Positions 26,122-34,708 of a DNA stretch of 64,000 nucleotides are shown here, in pieces. Source of the DNA: Acidocella sp. (GTDB lineage Bacteria; Pseudomonadota; Alphaproteobacteria; Acetobacterales; Acetobacteraceae); contig NZ_DAIEIF010000051.1 of the NCBI RefSeq assembly GCF_027352905.1, positions 78,031 to 142,030 on the forward strand, read 5' to 3'. Under the pieces are notes generated by a model. It searched no databases. It was not told the origin of the DNA and worked only from the letters and a program-made list of their open reading frames with translations. Position 1 is the stretch's first letter; each line of letters begins with the position of its first letter. The position numbers and the translations under genes were made by a program.

Positions 26122-26253
26122 TTTGCCCAATGCCCGCCGGTAGGCGAGCAGCACGCATATTTCCTCGGCGCAAAGCCAAAGAAAACAGAGTCCGGCCAGG
26201 GCCGAGATGAGACCGATTCCCCAATTGGGATTGGCCATGAAAAGACCAGTCAC
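26029..26253 (-). CDS. Possible small single-span membrane protein
   Basis: 74 residues (69 from a second ATG). One hydrophobic helix, about residues 13-38 (LISALAGLCFLWLCAEEICV), then an Arg-rich cytoplasmic tail. It overlaps the last 93 bases of the TrcR gene on the other strand, so part of its open frame may be accidental. Otherwise the 145 bases between TrcR and the radical SAM gene hold nothing. Confidence 0.35.
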   Translation of the reverse strand: MTGLFMANPNWGIGLISALAGLCFLWLCAEEICVLLAYRRALGKSGRLAARAGRRRGWQALAAQTLIRRGDRII

Positions 26254-26266
26254 AGCATTTCCTTTT

Positions 26267-27382
26267 CTAAAACAAGGTTAGTTGCCGGGTTTCGGCGTCT
26301 GCGCCGCCTGGCACCCGAAAGCGCGACAACTCCAGAGACCTGCCGGGTTTATCCAGCCCCAGCCGCCGCGCGGCTTTCACAAAACGCTGGGTCAACAAGG
26401 CCCCATAGGGGCCGCTGCCCTGAAAGCGGCTGTGAAATTGCGAATCGTTCAGCCGGCCCGCCCGGGTTTGGCGGATGAGACTCAGCACGTGCGCGGCGCG
26501 CTCGGGCAAATGGGTCTGCAGCCAGTCCGTGAACAACGCGCCGAGTTCGTGCGGCAACCGCAGAAGGGTCATATGGGCGTTGGCCGCTCCCGCCGCTGCG
26601 GCCGCCGCAAGAATGGCTTCCAGCTCGGCATCGTTCAGCCCGGGAATCATCGGCGCCGCCATCACCCCCACCGGAATGCCCGCTTGGGCGAGCTCCGCCA
26701 CGGCGGCCAGCCGGCGGGCGGGGGATGAGGCGCGCGGTTCCATGGCGCGGGCCAGCACCGGGTCCAGGGTGGTGATGGAAATATGCACCTTGGCTAGTCC
26801 CTGCGCCGCCATGCGGGTTAGTATGTCCTTATCCCGCGTTACCCCCGCCGATTTGGTGACGATCCCCACAGGATTGCCGAACCGTTCCAGAACCTCGAGA
26901 ATCCCCCGGGTGAGAGCCAGCGTCCGTTCGACCGGCTGATAAGGATCGGTATTGGAGCCAAGCACGATGACGCCCGGCTTATAGCCGGGGCGCGAAAGCT
27001 CTTTTTCGAGGAGTTTCGCCGCGTCCGGCTTGAAGACGATCTTCGTCTCGAAATCGAGCCCGGGGGAAAACCCAAGATAGGCATGGCTCGGCCTGGCGAA
27101 ACAATAAATGCAGCCATGCTCGCATCCCCGGTAGGGGTTGACGCTGGTTTCAAACCCAAGATCAGGGCTGTCATTGCGGGTGATAATGCGGCGCGTGGCG
27201 TCCCGGATCAGCGTGGTGGGCGGCTTTGCCGCTTCCTCCACCTTTCCGGCCCGCTCCCAGCCATCGTCAAACACTTCCGTCCGCGTTGCCTCGAAACGGT
27301 TGGGCGGGTTGCGTCCGGTGCCACGTCCCTTCGGCCCAGCGGCGGGCGGGTTGGGTTTGATACTCAGCGCGGTCACCGGCAT
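26267..27382 (-). CDS. PA0069-type radical SAM protein
   Basis: 371 residues. The [4Fe-4S]/SAM motif is CEHGCIYC (NPYRGCEHGCIYCFAR), CX3CX2C. Following segments YLGFSPGLDFETKIVFKPDA, GSNTDPYQPVER and PVGVMAAPMIPGLND are typical of the PA0069/SplB-like family, whose reaction is not established. Start at 27382 has GGAGAG upstream, so I discard a 19-residue longer frame. Divergent from the Nramp-like gene across 108 bases. Confidence 0.86.
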   Translation of the reverse strand: MPVTALSIKPNPPAAGPKGRGTGRNPPNRFEATRTEVFDDGWERAGKVEEAAKPPTTLIRDATRRIITRNDSPDLGFETSVNPYRGCEHGCIYCFARPSHAYLGFSPGLDFETKIVFKPDAAKLLEKELSRPGYKPGVIVLGSNTDPYQPVERTLALTRGILEVLERFGNPVGIVTKSAGVTRDKDILTRMAAQGLAKVHISITTLDPVLARAMEPRASSPARRLAAVAELAQAGIPVGVMAAPMIPGLNDAELEAILAAAAAAGAANAHMTLLRLPHELGALFTDWLQTHLPERAAHVLSLIRQTRAGRLNDSQFHSRFQGSGPYGALLTQRFVKAARRLGLDKPGRSLELSRFRVPGGADAETRQLTLF

Positions 27383-27465
27383 GTTCGCTCTCCGTTCTGG
27401 TTTGATTAAGATCGTTTCACACTGGTAAGTCAAGAACAAAAAAAGAACGAATATGACGGATTGCT

Positions 27466-27489
27466 AATTTGTAGCTGATGGTACAAATT
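27466..27489. promoter_or_regulatory. Perfect inverted repeat, candidate MntR operator
   Basis: AATTTGTA, 8-base spacer, TACAAATT. The arms are exact complements, and the site abuts the first possible ATG of the Nramp-like gene (27491). An MntR-family repressor is encoded two genes downstream, so a metal-responsive operator is likely. If so, the working start may be the ATG at 27524. Confidence 0.5.
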
Positions 27490-27490
27490 C

Positions 27491-28897
27491 ATGCCGGTGC
27501 CACACCTGCGGAAGCCCAATTCCATGACCTCGCTTGATCATGCCGGTTCGCCTGCGCCGCCCGCCGCGCCTGGCGGCTCGGCCTCCCCCCTGCGCGAGGA
27601 CGCCTTGCGGGCGCGTGACCGCCTGCGGGTGGTCTCGGCCCGTCTTGCCCGGCGGCCCCTCACGCTGCTCTGGCTGCTGATCGGGCCAGGCGTACTCGCC
27701 ATGCTGGGGGAAAATGACGGCCCGAGCATGATCTCCTACGCCACTACGGGTGCCACCTATGGGGTCGGGTTCTTCATTCCCTTTATTTTGCTTACCTTCA
27801 TGATGGCTTTCGTGGTGCAGGAAATGGTGGCCCGCTTGGGCGCCGCCACCCATCGCGGCCACGCCCAGCTCATTTTTCAGCGTATCGGCCCGTTCTGGGG
27901 CTATTTCGCCATGGGCGATCTCGTGCTGGGCAATCTTCTTACCCTGGTCACGGAATTTATCGCCATCCAGGCGGGGGCGCTCTATTTCGGTATCCCGCCC
28001 GTTTATTCCGTCGGCGCAGGCATCGCGATCACCATTGCCTCCCTCGCCACGCGACGCTACGCCACCTGGGAGCGGGTGGCGATGGCGCTGGCGGCGTTCA
28101 ACCTTCTTTTTGTACCCGCCGCCTTGCTGGCCCACCCGGATGGAGCCGCGCTGCTGCGCGCGCTTGTCAGTTGGGGACCGCTGCCGGGCGGCATCCACAC
28201 GGTTTTCGTTTTACTCATTCTCTCCAATATTGGCGCCACCGTCACACCCTGGATGATTTTCTTCCAGCAAAGCGCGGTGGTGGATAAGGGGCTCACCGTG
28301 GCGGATCTGCCTCAGGCCCGGCTGGACACCGCCCTCGGCGCCACCATCGCCGCCATCGCCGCCATCGCCGCCGTCCTGGCCAGTACGCCGCTTTTCACCC
28401 ACCATGTGCACACCGTGCAATTTGCCACCGCCGCGGATTTCGCCACCGCGCTGCGCCCCTATCTCGGCCACACCGGCGCGGCGCTCTTCGCGCTGGGAAT
28501 GATCGAGGCGGGGCTGGTGGCGCTGATGACCATATCGGCGAGTTCCGCCTACGCGTTTGGCGAGACGGTCAATGCGGGCAACAGCCTCAATCTCGATTTC
28601 ACCGAGGGCCGCCGGTTTTACGGCGTCGCCATCGCCTCGATCGTCTTTGCCGGCGCTGTGGTCCTCATTCCAGGCGCGCCGCTGGTCGCCATGACCCTCA
28701 CCGTTAACGTCATCGCCACGCTATTGATGGCCCCCGCCATTCTGTTTCTCCTCATCCTTATCAACGATAAGGAAATCATGGGCGCGCAGGCGAATGGCAC
28801 CGCCATGAACCTGCTCGCCGGCGCCATCGTCGTGTTCATCTCGCTGGCCGGCGCGGTATACGGGCTGGTCGCGGTATTTCCCCATCTGCTGGGTTGA
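27491..28897 (+). CDS. Nramp-related metal transporter with altered binding motifs
   Basis: 468 residues, 11 or so membrane segments. Family shown by IGPGVLAMLGENDGPSM in the first helix and SNIGATVTPWMIFFQQSAVV in the sixth. Classical Mn/Fe importers have DPGN and MPH there; here the positions read DGPS (76-79; the Asp is kept) and TPWM (252-255), so the metal-coordinating Met and the His are gone. A related subgroup with ENDGPS exists in other proteobacteria (family knowledge). The MntR gene two genes on argues for a manganese link. ATG 27491 or 27524 (GGAAG upstream) may be the start. Confidence 0.83.
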   Translation: MPVPHLRKPNSMTSLDHAGSPAPPAAPGGSASPLREDALRARDRLRVVSARLARRPLTLLWLLIGPGVLAMLGENDGPSMISYATTGATYGVGFFIPFILLTFMMAFVVQEMVARLGAATHRGHAQLIFQRIGPFWGYFAMGDLVLGNLLTLVTEFIAIQAGALYFGIPPVYSVGAGIAITIASLATRRYATWERVAMALAAFNLLFVPAALLAHPDGAALLRALVSWGPLPGGIHTVFVLLILSNIGATVTPWMIFFQQSAVVDKGLTVADLPQARLDTALGATIAAIAAIAAVLASTPLFTHHVHTVQFATAADFATALRPYLGHTGAALFALGMIEAGLVALMTISASSAYAFGETVNAGNSLNLDFTEGRRFYGVAIASIVFAGAVVLIPGAPLVAMTLTVNVIATLLMAPAILFLLILINDKEIMGAQANGTAMNLLAGAIVVFISLAGAVYGLVAVFPHLLG

Positions 28898-28909
28898 AGG
28901 AGGTTAGCC

Positions 28910-29113
28910 TTGGCAGCGGAGCACAACCAGCCCCATCCGGTTCCGGTGGAAATTCTGGAACCCGCCCAGCTCGCGGCGGCCCGGCAAACGCCGCTGCCCC
29001 GGCGCGCCTTGCCGCGCGGCGTCGTCGCTTTGCTCTTTCTGCTGCGCATTTATGTACTCGTCGCGGTACCGCTGGTGGTCTACGCCTTCATACGGGCGCT
29101 GCGTCATGGTTGA
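28910..29113 (+). CDS. Small single-span membrane protein between Nramp-like and mntR genes
   Basis: 67 residues beginning at TTG with an excellent site AAGGAGG 7 bases upstream. Pro-rich soluble N-terminus and one hydrophobic C-terminal helix (about 38-62, VVALLFLLRIYVLVAVPLVV). It starts 12 bases after the transporter and overlaps mntR by 8 bases, so it is translated in one operon with both. Could be a small accessory subunit of the transporter; no homology recognised. Confidence 0.65.
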   Translation: MAAEHNQPHPVPVEILEPAQLAAARQTPLPRRALPRGVVALLFLLRIYVLVAVPLVVYAFIRALRHG

Positions 29114-29552
29114 GCGCGGCGTCCCCCCTCCCCCCGAGGCGCGCGGCTTCCGTCAGGCGCGCGCGGCCCGCTCCAGCGTTCTGTTCGAGGATTATACGGA
29201 ACTCATCGCCGATCTTATCGCCACCCATGGCGAGGCGCGGATGACGGATATCGCCCGCTGCCTCGGTGTCGCTCATCCCACGGCCATCAAGGCGGTCGCC
29301 CGGCTCAAGCGGGCGGGGCTGGCGGCCGGGCGTCCCTATCGCGGCGTCTTTCTCACCGAGGCCGGGCAAGCCATGGCGGAACGGTCCCGCACGCGGCATC
29401 ATCTGGTCGTGGCGGTGCTGCGTGCCGTCGGCGTCCCGGAAGACGCGGCCAGCGCCGATGCGGAGGGGATCGAACATCACGTCTCCGAGGCAACCTTGCA
29501 CGCCTTCGAGGCGTTCTTGCGGAGGAAGGCGGATAAGCCGCAGCAGGAGTAA
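29106..29552 (+). CDS. mntR: Manganese-responsive DtxR-family regulator MntR
   Basis: 148 residues. N-terminal winged helix (LIADLIATHGEARMTDIARC, VAHPTAIKAVARLKRAGL). C-terminal metal-binding/dimer domain has the MntR signature RHHLVVAVLRAVGV and DAEGIEHHVSEATLHAFEAF, containing the Glu/His ligands. I use the ATG at 29106, which overlaps the small membrane-protein gene (ATGGTTGA). It probably represses the operon through the inverted repeat at 27466-27489 when manganese is plentiful. Confidence 0.88.
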   Translation: MVERGVPPPPEARGFRQARAARSSVLFEDYTELIADLIATHGEARMTDIARCLGVAHPTAIKAVARLKRAGLAAGRPYRGVFLTEAGQAMAERSRTRHHLVVAVLRAVGVPEDAASADAEGIEHHVSEATLHAFEAFLRRKADKPQQE

Positions 29553-29615
29553 GGTCCGGCTGGTCACGCCCGCGCCCTCGCGGTAGCGTGGAGCGTGAAA
29601 AAACAGGAGGGAACG

Positions 29616-30773
29616 ATGTCCACGATCATGCTGCCGCGAATGATCCGGGCGGGCGGAGGCGCGCTCAAGGAAGCGGGCGAGGCATTGGGGCTGCTCGGCC
29701 TTCGGCGGCCCGCCATCATCACCGACCGCTTCATGGAGGAAAGCGGCGCGGTGGAAAATCTGCGCGCCATCCTTGCCAAGGCGGGGATCGAGAGCCGCCT
29801 CTTCGCGGGGGCGGTGCCCGACCCCACCACCGATTGCGTGGATGAAGCGGCGCGCTTCGTGCGGGAAACGGGCGCGGATGCGGTGATCGGCTTTGGCGGC
29901 GGTAGCCCGATCGACACGGCCAAGGCTGCCGCCGTGCTGGCGCCGCGCCCGGGGCCGATGCGCGCCCTGAAGGCCCCGCATCAAGAAAACCGGCCCGGCC
30001 TGCCGATCATCGCCATTCCCACCACGGCGGGCACCGGCTCCGAGGCGACGCGCTTCACCATCGTCACCGACACGGAGACGGATGAGAAAATGCTCTGCGC
30101 CGGCTTGGCTTATTTGCCTACCCTGGCCATCGTCGATTATGAGCTGACGCTGACCATGCCCGCGCGCCTGACGGCCGATACCGGCATCGACGCGCTGACC
30201 CACGCCATCGAGGCTTATGTCTCACGCCTCGCCAACCCGTTCTCCGACACCATGGCCCTGGCGGCGATGCGGGCCATCTGGCCCAGCCTGCCTACCGCCT
30301 ATCACGAGCCGGGCAACCGCGCCGCGCGGGAGCAGGTGATGTTGGGCGCGCTACAGGCGGGCATCGCGTTCTCCAACGCCTCCGTGGCGCTGGTGCATGG
30401 TATGAGCCGCCCCATCGGCGCGCATTTTCACGTTGCCCACGGTCTTTCCAATGCCATGCTCCTGCCAGCGGTCACGCGCTGGTCCATCGCCGGGCACGAG
30501 GCGCGTTACGCGGAATGCGCCCGGGCCATGGGCCTCGCCGATGACAGCACGGCGGATGCCATCGCCGCCCGCCGCCTCGTGGAGGCCTTAGAGGCCCGCA
30601 ATGCGGAGCTGGCGGTGCCCAGCCCCCGCCAATACGGATTGGACGAGGCACGCTGGCGCCAGTTGCGGCCCTTGATGGCGGCCCAGGCCCTGGCCTCCGG
30701 CTCGCCGGGCAATAACCCCCGCGTGCCGGATGCCGATGAGATCGTGGCTCTCTACGATGAGGTCTGGAATTGA
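29616..30773 (+). CDS. Iron-containing alcohol dehydrogenase
   Basis: 385-residue group III ADH. NAD-binding GFGGGSPIDTAKA (92-104), PTTAGTGSEATRFTIV (135-150) and metal ligands Asp192, His196 (DALTHAIEAY), His261 (LVHGMSRP) and His275 (HVAHGLSN) are all there. Family members act on 1,2-propanediol, ethylene glycol, 1,3-propanediol, 4-hydroxybutyrate and similar. The ATG at 29616 follows AGGAGGG. The genes downstream (Liv-type importer, GlcDEF) suggest oxidation of a diol or alcohol towards a 2-hydroxy acid. Confidence 0.9.
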   Translation: MSTIMLPRMIRAGGGALKEAGEALGLLGLRRPAIITDRFMEESGAVENLRAILAKAGIESRLFAGAVPDPTTDCVDEAARFVRETGADAVIGFGGGSPIDTAKAAAVLAPRPGPMRALKAPHQENRPGLPIIAIPTTAGTGSEATRFTIVTDTETDEKMLCAGLAYLPTLAIVDYELTLTMPARLTADTGIDALTHAIEAYVSRLANPFSDTMALAAMRAIWPSLPTAYHEPGNRAAREQVMLGALQAGIAFSNASVALVHGMSRPIGAHFHVAHGLSNAMLLPAVTRWSIAGHEARYAECARAMGLADDSTADAIAARRLVEALEARNAELAVPSPRQYGLDEARWRQLRPLMAAQALASGSPGNNPRVPDADEIVALYDEVWN

Positions 30774-30831
30774 TTGACAAGTCAGGGGGATGAGAAGAAG
30801 CTCGCGGCAAAATGAGCGGGAGAAAACACGT

Positions 30832-32082
30832 ATGATCCTCAAATCTGGAAGCGGTTTGAATCGGCGTGGCATGCTGCGCGCGGGCGCGGCGGCGGGGTTG
30901 GCCAGTCTCGCCTTGCCGGAAACGGGCTGGGGCCAAAGCGAAACGCCGGTGAAAATCGGGAATATCGACCCGCGCACCGGCACCTATGCGGCGCTAGGCG
31001 AGAATCAAATTCGCGGCGCCACGATGGCGGTGGCGGAACTCAACCAGAAAGGCGGCATTCTCGGCCGGCCCGTGCAGTTACTGGTCGAGGATTCACAAGG
31101 CCTGCCCGGCCCCGCCATCGGCAAGGCGCAAAAGCTGGTCAACCAGGACAAGGTCGATTTCCTCATGGGCTCGGTCAGCTCCGCCGTCTCGGCCTCGCTC
31201 AGCCAGTTCGCGCAGCAGCATAATCTCATCTATGTGGATACGGGCGGCCATGCCGATGACATCACCGGCAAAAAATGCAGTTGGAACACCTTCCGCACCT
31301 GCTCCACCACCTGGATGCTGACCGCCGGCGATTTCGGTCTGTTATATAAGAAATTCGGTAAGAAATGGTTTTTCCTCACCCCGGATTATGCGTTTGGCCA
31401 CGCGCTCTACGCGGATTACGTGGCCCAGCTGCAACAAGCGGGCGGCACGGCGGTGGGCAACGCGCTGGCGCCACTCGGCACCACAGATTTTTCCTCCTAC
31501 CTCATCCAGGCCCGCGCGGCCAACCCGGATGTGCTGATCTGCCTTCAGGCGGGCGATGATCTCGTCAACTTGCTCAAGCAGGCCGTGCAATTCGGCATGG
31601 ACAAGCAGATGGCGATAGCCGGCGCGATGCAGGAGCTGGAAGTGCTGGAGGCGCTTCCCCCCGCGGCTCTGCTGGGCTGGTGGACCTTCGAATGGTACTG
31701 GAATCAGCCCGGCGTGCCCCATGTCGCGGAATTCATATCCGCCTACAAAACCAAATTCGGCAAGGTGCCCACAGCGCGCTCCTGGTTTGGCTACGCCTCG
31801 GCCCATGCGCTGGCCCTCGCCGCCAACCAGGCGAAGACCCTGGACGCCCAGAAGGTGGCGAAGGCGCTGGAGGGGCTGGAATTGCCGCCAGAAATCGCGC
31901 TGCAACCCGGCAAATGCTATTACCGGGCCGAGGATCATCAGATGATCGCCAATATGTTTCCCGGCTCCGTGCCCAAGGGCGCCACCTATCCCAATCTTTT
32001 CGAGGTCGCGCAGACGGTGCCGGGCGGCACCATCGCCAAACCCCCGGCGGAGGCAGGCTGCCATATGGTTTATCCGGGCTGA
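30832..32082 (+). CDS. Liv-type ABC substrate-binding protein, Tat signal
   Basis: 416 residues. N-terminus with twin arginines (LNRRGMLRAG, 9-18), hydrophobic stretch and a cleavage-like GWGQS near 35 is a Tat export signal, which fits this family. The mature part has the type I periplasmic binding fold: KIGNIDPRTGTYAALGENQI, GGILGRPVQLLVEDSQG and a hinge region. It is the binding partner of the four Liv genes that follow. The ligand could be a short amide, aromatic acid or hydroxy acid; the neighbouring GlcDEF favours a small oxidisable acid or alcohol (inference). Confidence 0.88.
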   Translation: MILKSGSGLNRRGMLRAGAAAGLASLALPETGWGQSETPVKIGNIDPRTGTYAALGENQIRGATMAVAELNQKGGILGRPVQLLVEDSQGLPGPAIGKAQKLVNQDKVDFLMGSVSSAVSASLSQFAQQHNLIYVDTGGHADDITGKKCSWNTFRTCSTTWMLTAGDFGLLYKKFGKKWFFLTPDYAFGHALYADYVAQLQQAGGTAVGNALAPLGTTDFSSYLIQARAANPDVLICLQAGDDLVNLLKQAVQFGMDKQMAIAGAMQELEVLEALPPAALLGWWTFEWYWNQPGVPHVAEFISAYKTKFGKVPTARSWFGYASAHALALAANQAKTLDAQKVAKALEGLELPPEIALQPGKCYYRAEDHQMIANMFPGSVPKGATYPNLFEVAQTVPGGTIAKPPAEAGCHMVYPG

Positions 32083-32151
32083 TCCCGCCCGGGGCGAGGC
32101 GCGAAATCTCACCGTTCAACCGCGCCGCGGCGCAGAAGGCAAAGAGCCATC

Positions 32152-33021
32152 GTGGAAGCCCTGCTCATCTACAGCGCCTTTAATGGATTGATCACCGGCA
32201 TCTTCTACGCGCTAATGGCGCTGGGCCTGTCTCTCATCCTCGGCCTCAACGGGGTGATCAATTTCGCCCATGGCACCTTCATGGCGCTGGGCGCCTATCT
32301 CGCCTTCACCATCGAGCCTTATGTCGGGTTCTGGGCCAGCCTGGTCTGCGCCCCGCTGCTGGCGGTGGTGCTGGGCCTCCTGGTCGAGCGCTGGCTGATC
32401 CGGCCGTTATACGGGCGCGATCCGCTGTTCTCCCTGTTGCTGACCTTCGGGCTGGCGATGATCATGGAGGATTTGATCCGCACCATATGGGGCTCGGTCG
32501 GTCAGCCTTTCGCCCTGCCCGCTTATCTCAATACCCCGCTCAGCGGCTCTCTGTTTTTCCTCACCGGCTACCGGCTGGTGGTCATATTGATCACCGCGCT
32601 GATCACGGGCGGGTTGTTCGCGGCGCTGCGCTATACGCGCATCGGCATCCGCATCCGGGCGGGCAACGCGGATCTGGAAACGATCTCCGCCATGGGGGTG
32701 AATATCTACGTTCTGCGCGCCGCCAATTTCGGCATCGGCATCTTTCTGGCCGGGCTGGCCGGCATACTCGCCGCGGGGCAGCTCGGTCTTTCTCCCTCCA
32801 TGGGGTCGTCCCTCATCATGCCCTCTTTCGTCGCGATCATCGTCGGCGGCGTCGGCAGCCTCATGGGCAGCGTGCTGGGCGGCCTCATCATCGGCATCGC
32901 CTCCGGCCTCACCGCCGCCCTTTACCCTGTAGCGCAGGAGGTGGTGATCTACGCCATCATGGCGGTGGTGCTGGTCATCCGGCCGCGTGGCCTGCTCGGG
33001 CAGGAAGGCCTGCTCGAATGA
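32152..33021 (+). CDS. LivH-type branched-chain ABC permease
   Basis: 289 residues, eight or so hydrophobic segments, starting at GTG 32152. LivH signatures GLSLILGLNGVINFAHGTFM near the N-terminus and GRDPLFSLLLTFGLAMIMED in the middle, with the EAA-like loop AMGVNIYVLRAANFGIGIFL. One half of the inner-membrane channel; couples to the LivG/LivF ATPases. Its TGA overlaps the LivM start (ATGA). Confidence 0.92.
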   Translation: MEALLIYSAFNGLITGIFYALMALGLSLILGLNGVINFAHGTFMALGAYLAFTIEPYVGFWASLVCAPLLAVVLGLLVERWLIRPLYGRDPLFSLLLTFGLAMIMEDLIRTIWGSVGQPFALPAYLNTPLSGSLFFLTGYRLVVILITALITGGLFAALRYTRIGIRIRAGNADLETISAMGVNIYVLRAANFGIGIFLAGLAGILAAGQLGLSPSMGSSLIMPSFVAIIVGGVGSLMGSVLGGLIIGIASGLTAALYPVAQEVVIYAIMAVVLVIRPRGLLGQEGLLE

Positions 33022-33953
33022 GGCGCCCCCTCGCCGCCGCCTGCATATGGATCGCTCTGCTCGCCGTGCCGTTCTGGCTGCCGCTCATGGGCGGCTATAC
33101 GGATCTCGCGACGCGGGCGCTGATCTACGCCATCGCCGCCTCGGGCCTCAACCTGCTGCTCGGCTATACGGGGGGTCTTTCCTTCGGCCATGCCGCCTAT
33201 TTCGGCCTCGGAGCCTACGGGGCGGGACTCTGCCTCATCCATGTGGCGCCCTCCCTGCCGCTTGCCATTCTCGCCGGCACCGTGCTGGGCGGTATCGCCG
33301 GCATCCTCATCGGTCCGCTGGTGATGCGCCGCAAGGGCATTTATTTCTCGATGATCACCATCGCTTTCGGCCAGATGTTCTATTTCATCGCCGTGCGCTG
33401 GAACGGACTGACCGGCGGCGAGGATGGGCTGACCGGCTTTTCCCGCGTGCCCGTGCAAATCGGCGGCCATGCGGTTATGCTCGGCCCGGAGCGGTTCTAT
33501 TATCTGGTTCTCGCCGTCTTCGCGCTGGTCATGGCCGTGATCTGGCAAATTCTGCGCTCCCCGCTCGGTCATGGCTTCGTCGCGGTGCGGGAAAACCCGA
33601 CCCGGCTGCGCTTTCTCGGCGTGGCGGTGGAACGCCAGATCTGGGTCGCCTTCGCCATTTCCGCCTTCATCGCCGCGCTGGCGGGCGCGTTGAACGCGCT
33701 GCTCACCGGCTTCGCCTCTCCGGATAATCTCGGCTGGCAGCTTTCCGGCTCCTTCGTCGTCATCTGCGTGCTGGGCGGCATGCGCAGCGTCTGGGGCCCC
33801 TTCCTTGGCGCTGCGATCTTCATCGTTGCCCAGGATTATCTGTCCAGCATCACCCAGAACTGGATGAGCTTCATCGGCCTCATCTTCATCCTCGCCGTGC
33901 TGTTCTTCCCCCAGGGCCTGCTGGGCTTTTCCCGGCTCAAGGCCAGCCGATGA
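33018..33953 (+). CDS. LivM-type branched-chain ABC permease
   Basis: 311 residues starting at the ATG that overlaps the LivH stop. LivM signatures: ALIYAIAASGLNLLLGYTGG, LSFGHAAYFGLGAYGAG, and VMRRKGIYFSMITIAFGQMF. A longer frame continuing upstream within LivH is rejected. Forms the channel heterodimer with LivH. Confidence 0.92.
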   Translation: MRRPLAAACIWIALLAVPFWLPLMGGYTDLATRALIYAIAASGLNLLLGYTGGLSFGHAAYFGLGAYGAGLCLIHVAPSLPLAILAGTVLGGIAGILIGPLVMRRKGIYFSMITIAFGQMFYFIAVRWNGLTGGEDGLTGFSRVPVQIGGHAVMLGPERFYYLVLAVFALVMAVIWQILRSPLGHGFVAVRENPTRLRFLGVAVERQIWVAFAISAFIAALAGALNALLTGFASPDNLGWQLSGSFVVICVLGGMRSVWGPFLGAAIFIVAQDYLSSITQNWMSFIGLIFILAVLFFPQGLLGFSRLKASR

Positions 33954-34708
33954 GCCTGCTGAAGCTCGAGAATGTCAGCCGGCGCTTCGGCGCGCTCCAG
34001 GCGCTCAAGCCCCTCTCCCTCTCGGTGGCGCCGGGCGAGTTGCGCGCCATCATCGGCCCCAACGGCGCGGGCAAAACCACCTTGTTCAACCTCATCAGCG
34101 GCTTCTTTCCGCCCAGCTCGGGGACGATCAGCTTCGCCGGGGAGCCCATCACCGCGGTCACTCCCAGCGCGCTGGTGCGGCGCGGCATCATCCGCACCTT
34201 CCAGATCACCCAGGTATTTCTCTCTCTCACCGTCCGCGAGAATTTCCGCGTGGCGGCGGAGGCCGCGCTGGGCCTGCAATTGCGCCCCTGGATCTCCCGC
34301 GCCACCCGCGCCCAGGTGGAGGCCAAGGTGGAGGAATTGGCGGAGATGAGCCGGCTCGGCCCGAAACTGGATCGCACCGTCGGTGAAATGTCGCATGGCG
34401 ATCAGCGGGTGGTGGAGGTCGGCATCGCCCTCTCCCGCCGCCCGCGCCTCCTGCTGCTGGATGAACCCACGGCCGGCATGGGCGATGAAGAAACCAGCCA
34501 TATGACCGATTTCATCCGGCGGCTGAACAAGGATCAGGGTATCACCATCCTCTTCGTCGAGCATGATATGGCCATCGTCTTTGGCATCGCCGACCGCATC
34601 ACCGTGCTCGATAACGGCGCCCTGCTGGCCGAGGGCAGCGCGGCGGAGATTTCCGCCAACCCCCGCGTGCAGGAAGCCTATCTCGGAGCGGCGGAGAACG
34701 CCGCATGA
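33950..34708 (+). CDS. LivG-type ABC ATPase
   Basis: 252 residues. Walker A GPNGAGKTT, Q-loop, a diverged signature SHGDQR (MSHGDQRVVEVGIALSR) as usual in LivG, Walker B LLLLDEPTAGM and the C-terminal LivG extension. Overlaps LivM and LivF by 4 bases on each side. Confidence 0.92.
   Translation: MSLLKLENVSRRFGALQALKPLSLSVAPGELRAIIGPNGAGKTTLFNLISGFFPPSSGTISFAGEPITAVTPSALVRRGIIRTFQITQVFLSLTVRENFRVAAEAALGLQLRPWISRATRAQVEAKVEELAEMSRLGPKLDRTVGEMSHGDQRVVEVGIALSRRPRLLLLDEPTAGMGDEETSHMTDFIRRLNKDQGITILFVEHDMAIVFGIADRITVLDNGALLAEGSAAEISANPRVQEAYLGAAENAA

Noticed and set aside
32487..33953. A 488-residue LivM extending into LivH
   Set aside because: LivM homology begins at the ATG overlapping the LivH stop; the upstream part is out-of-frame LivH sequence.
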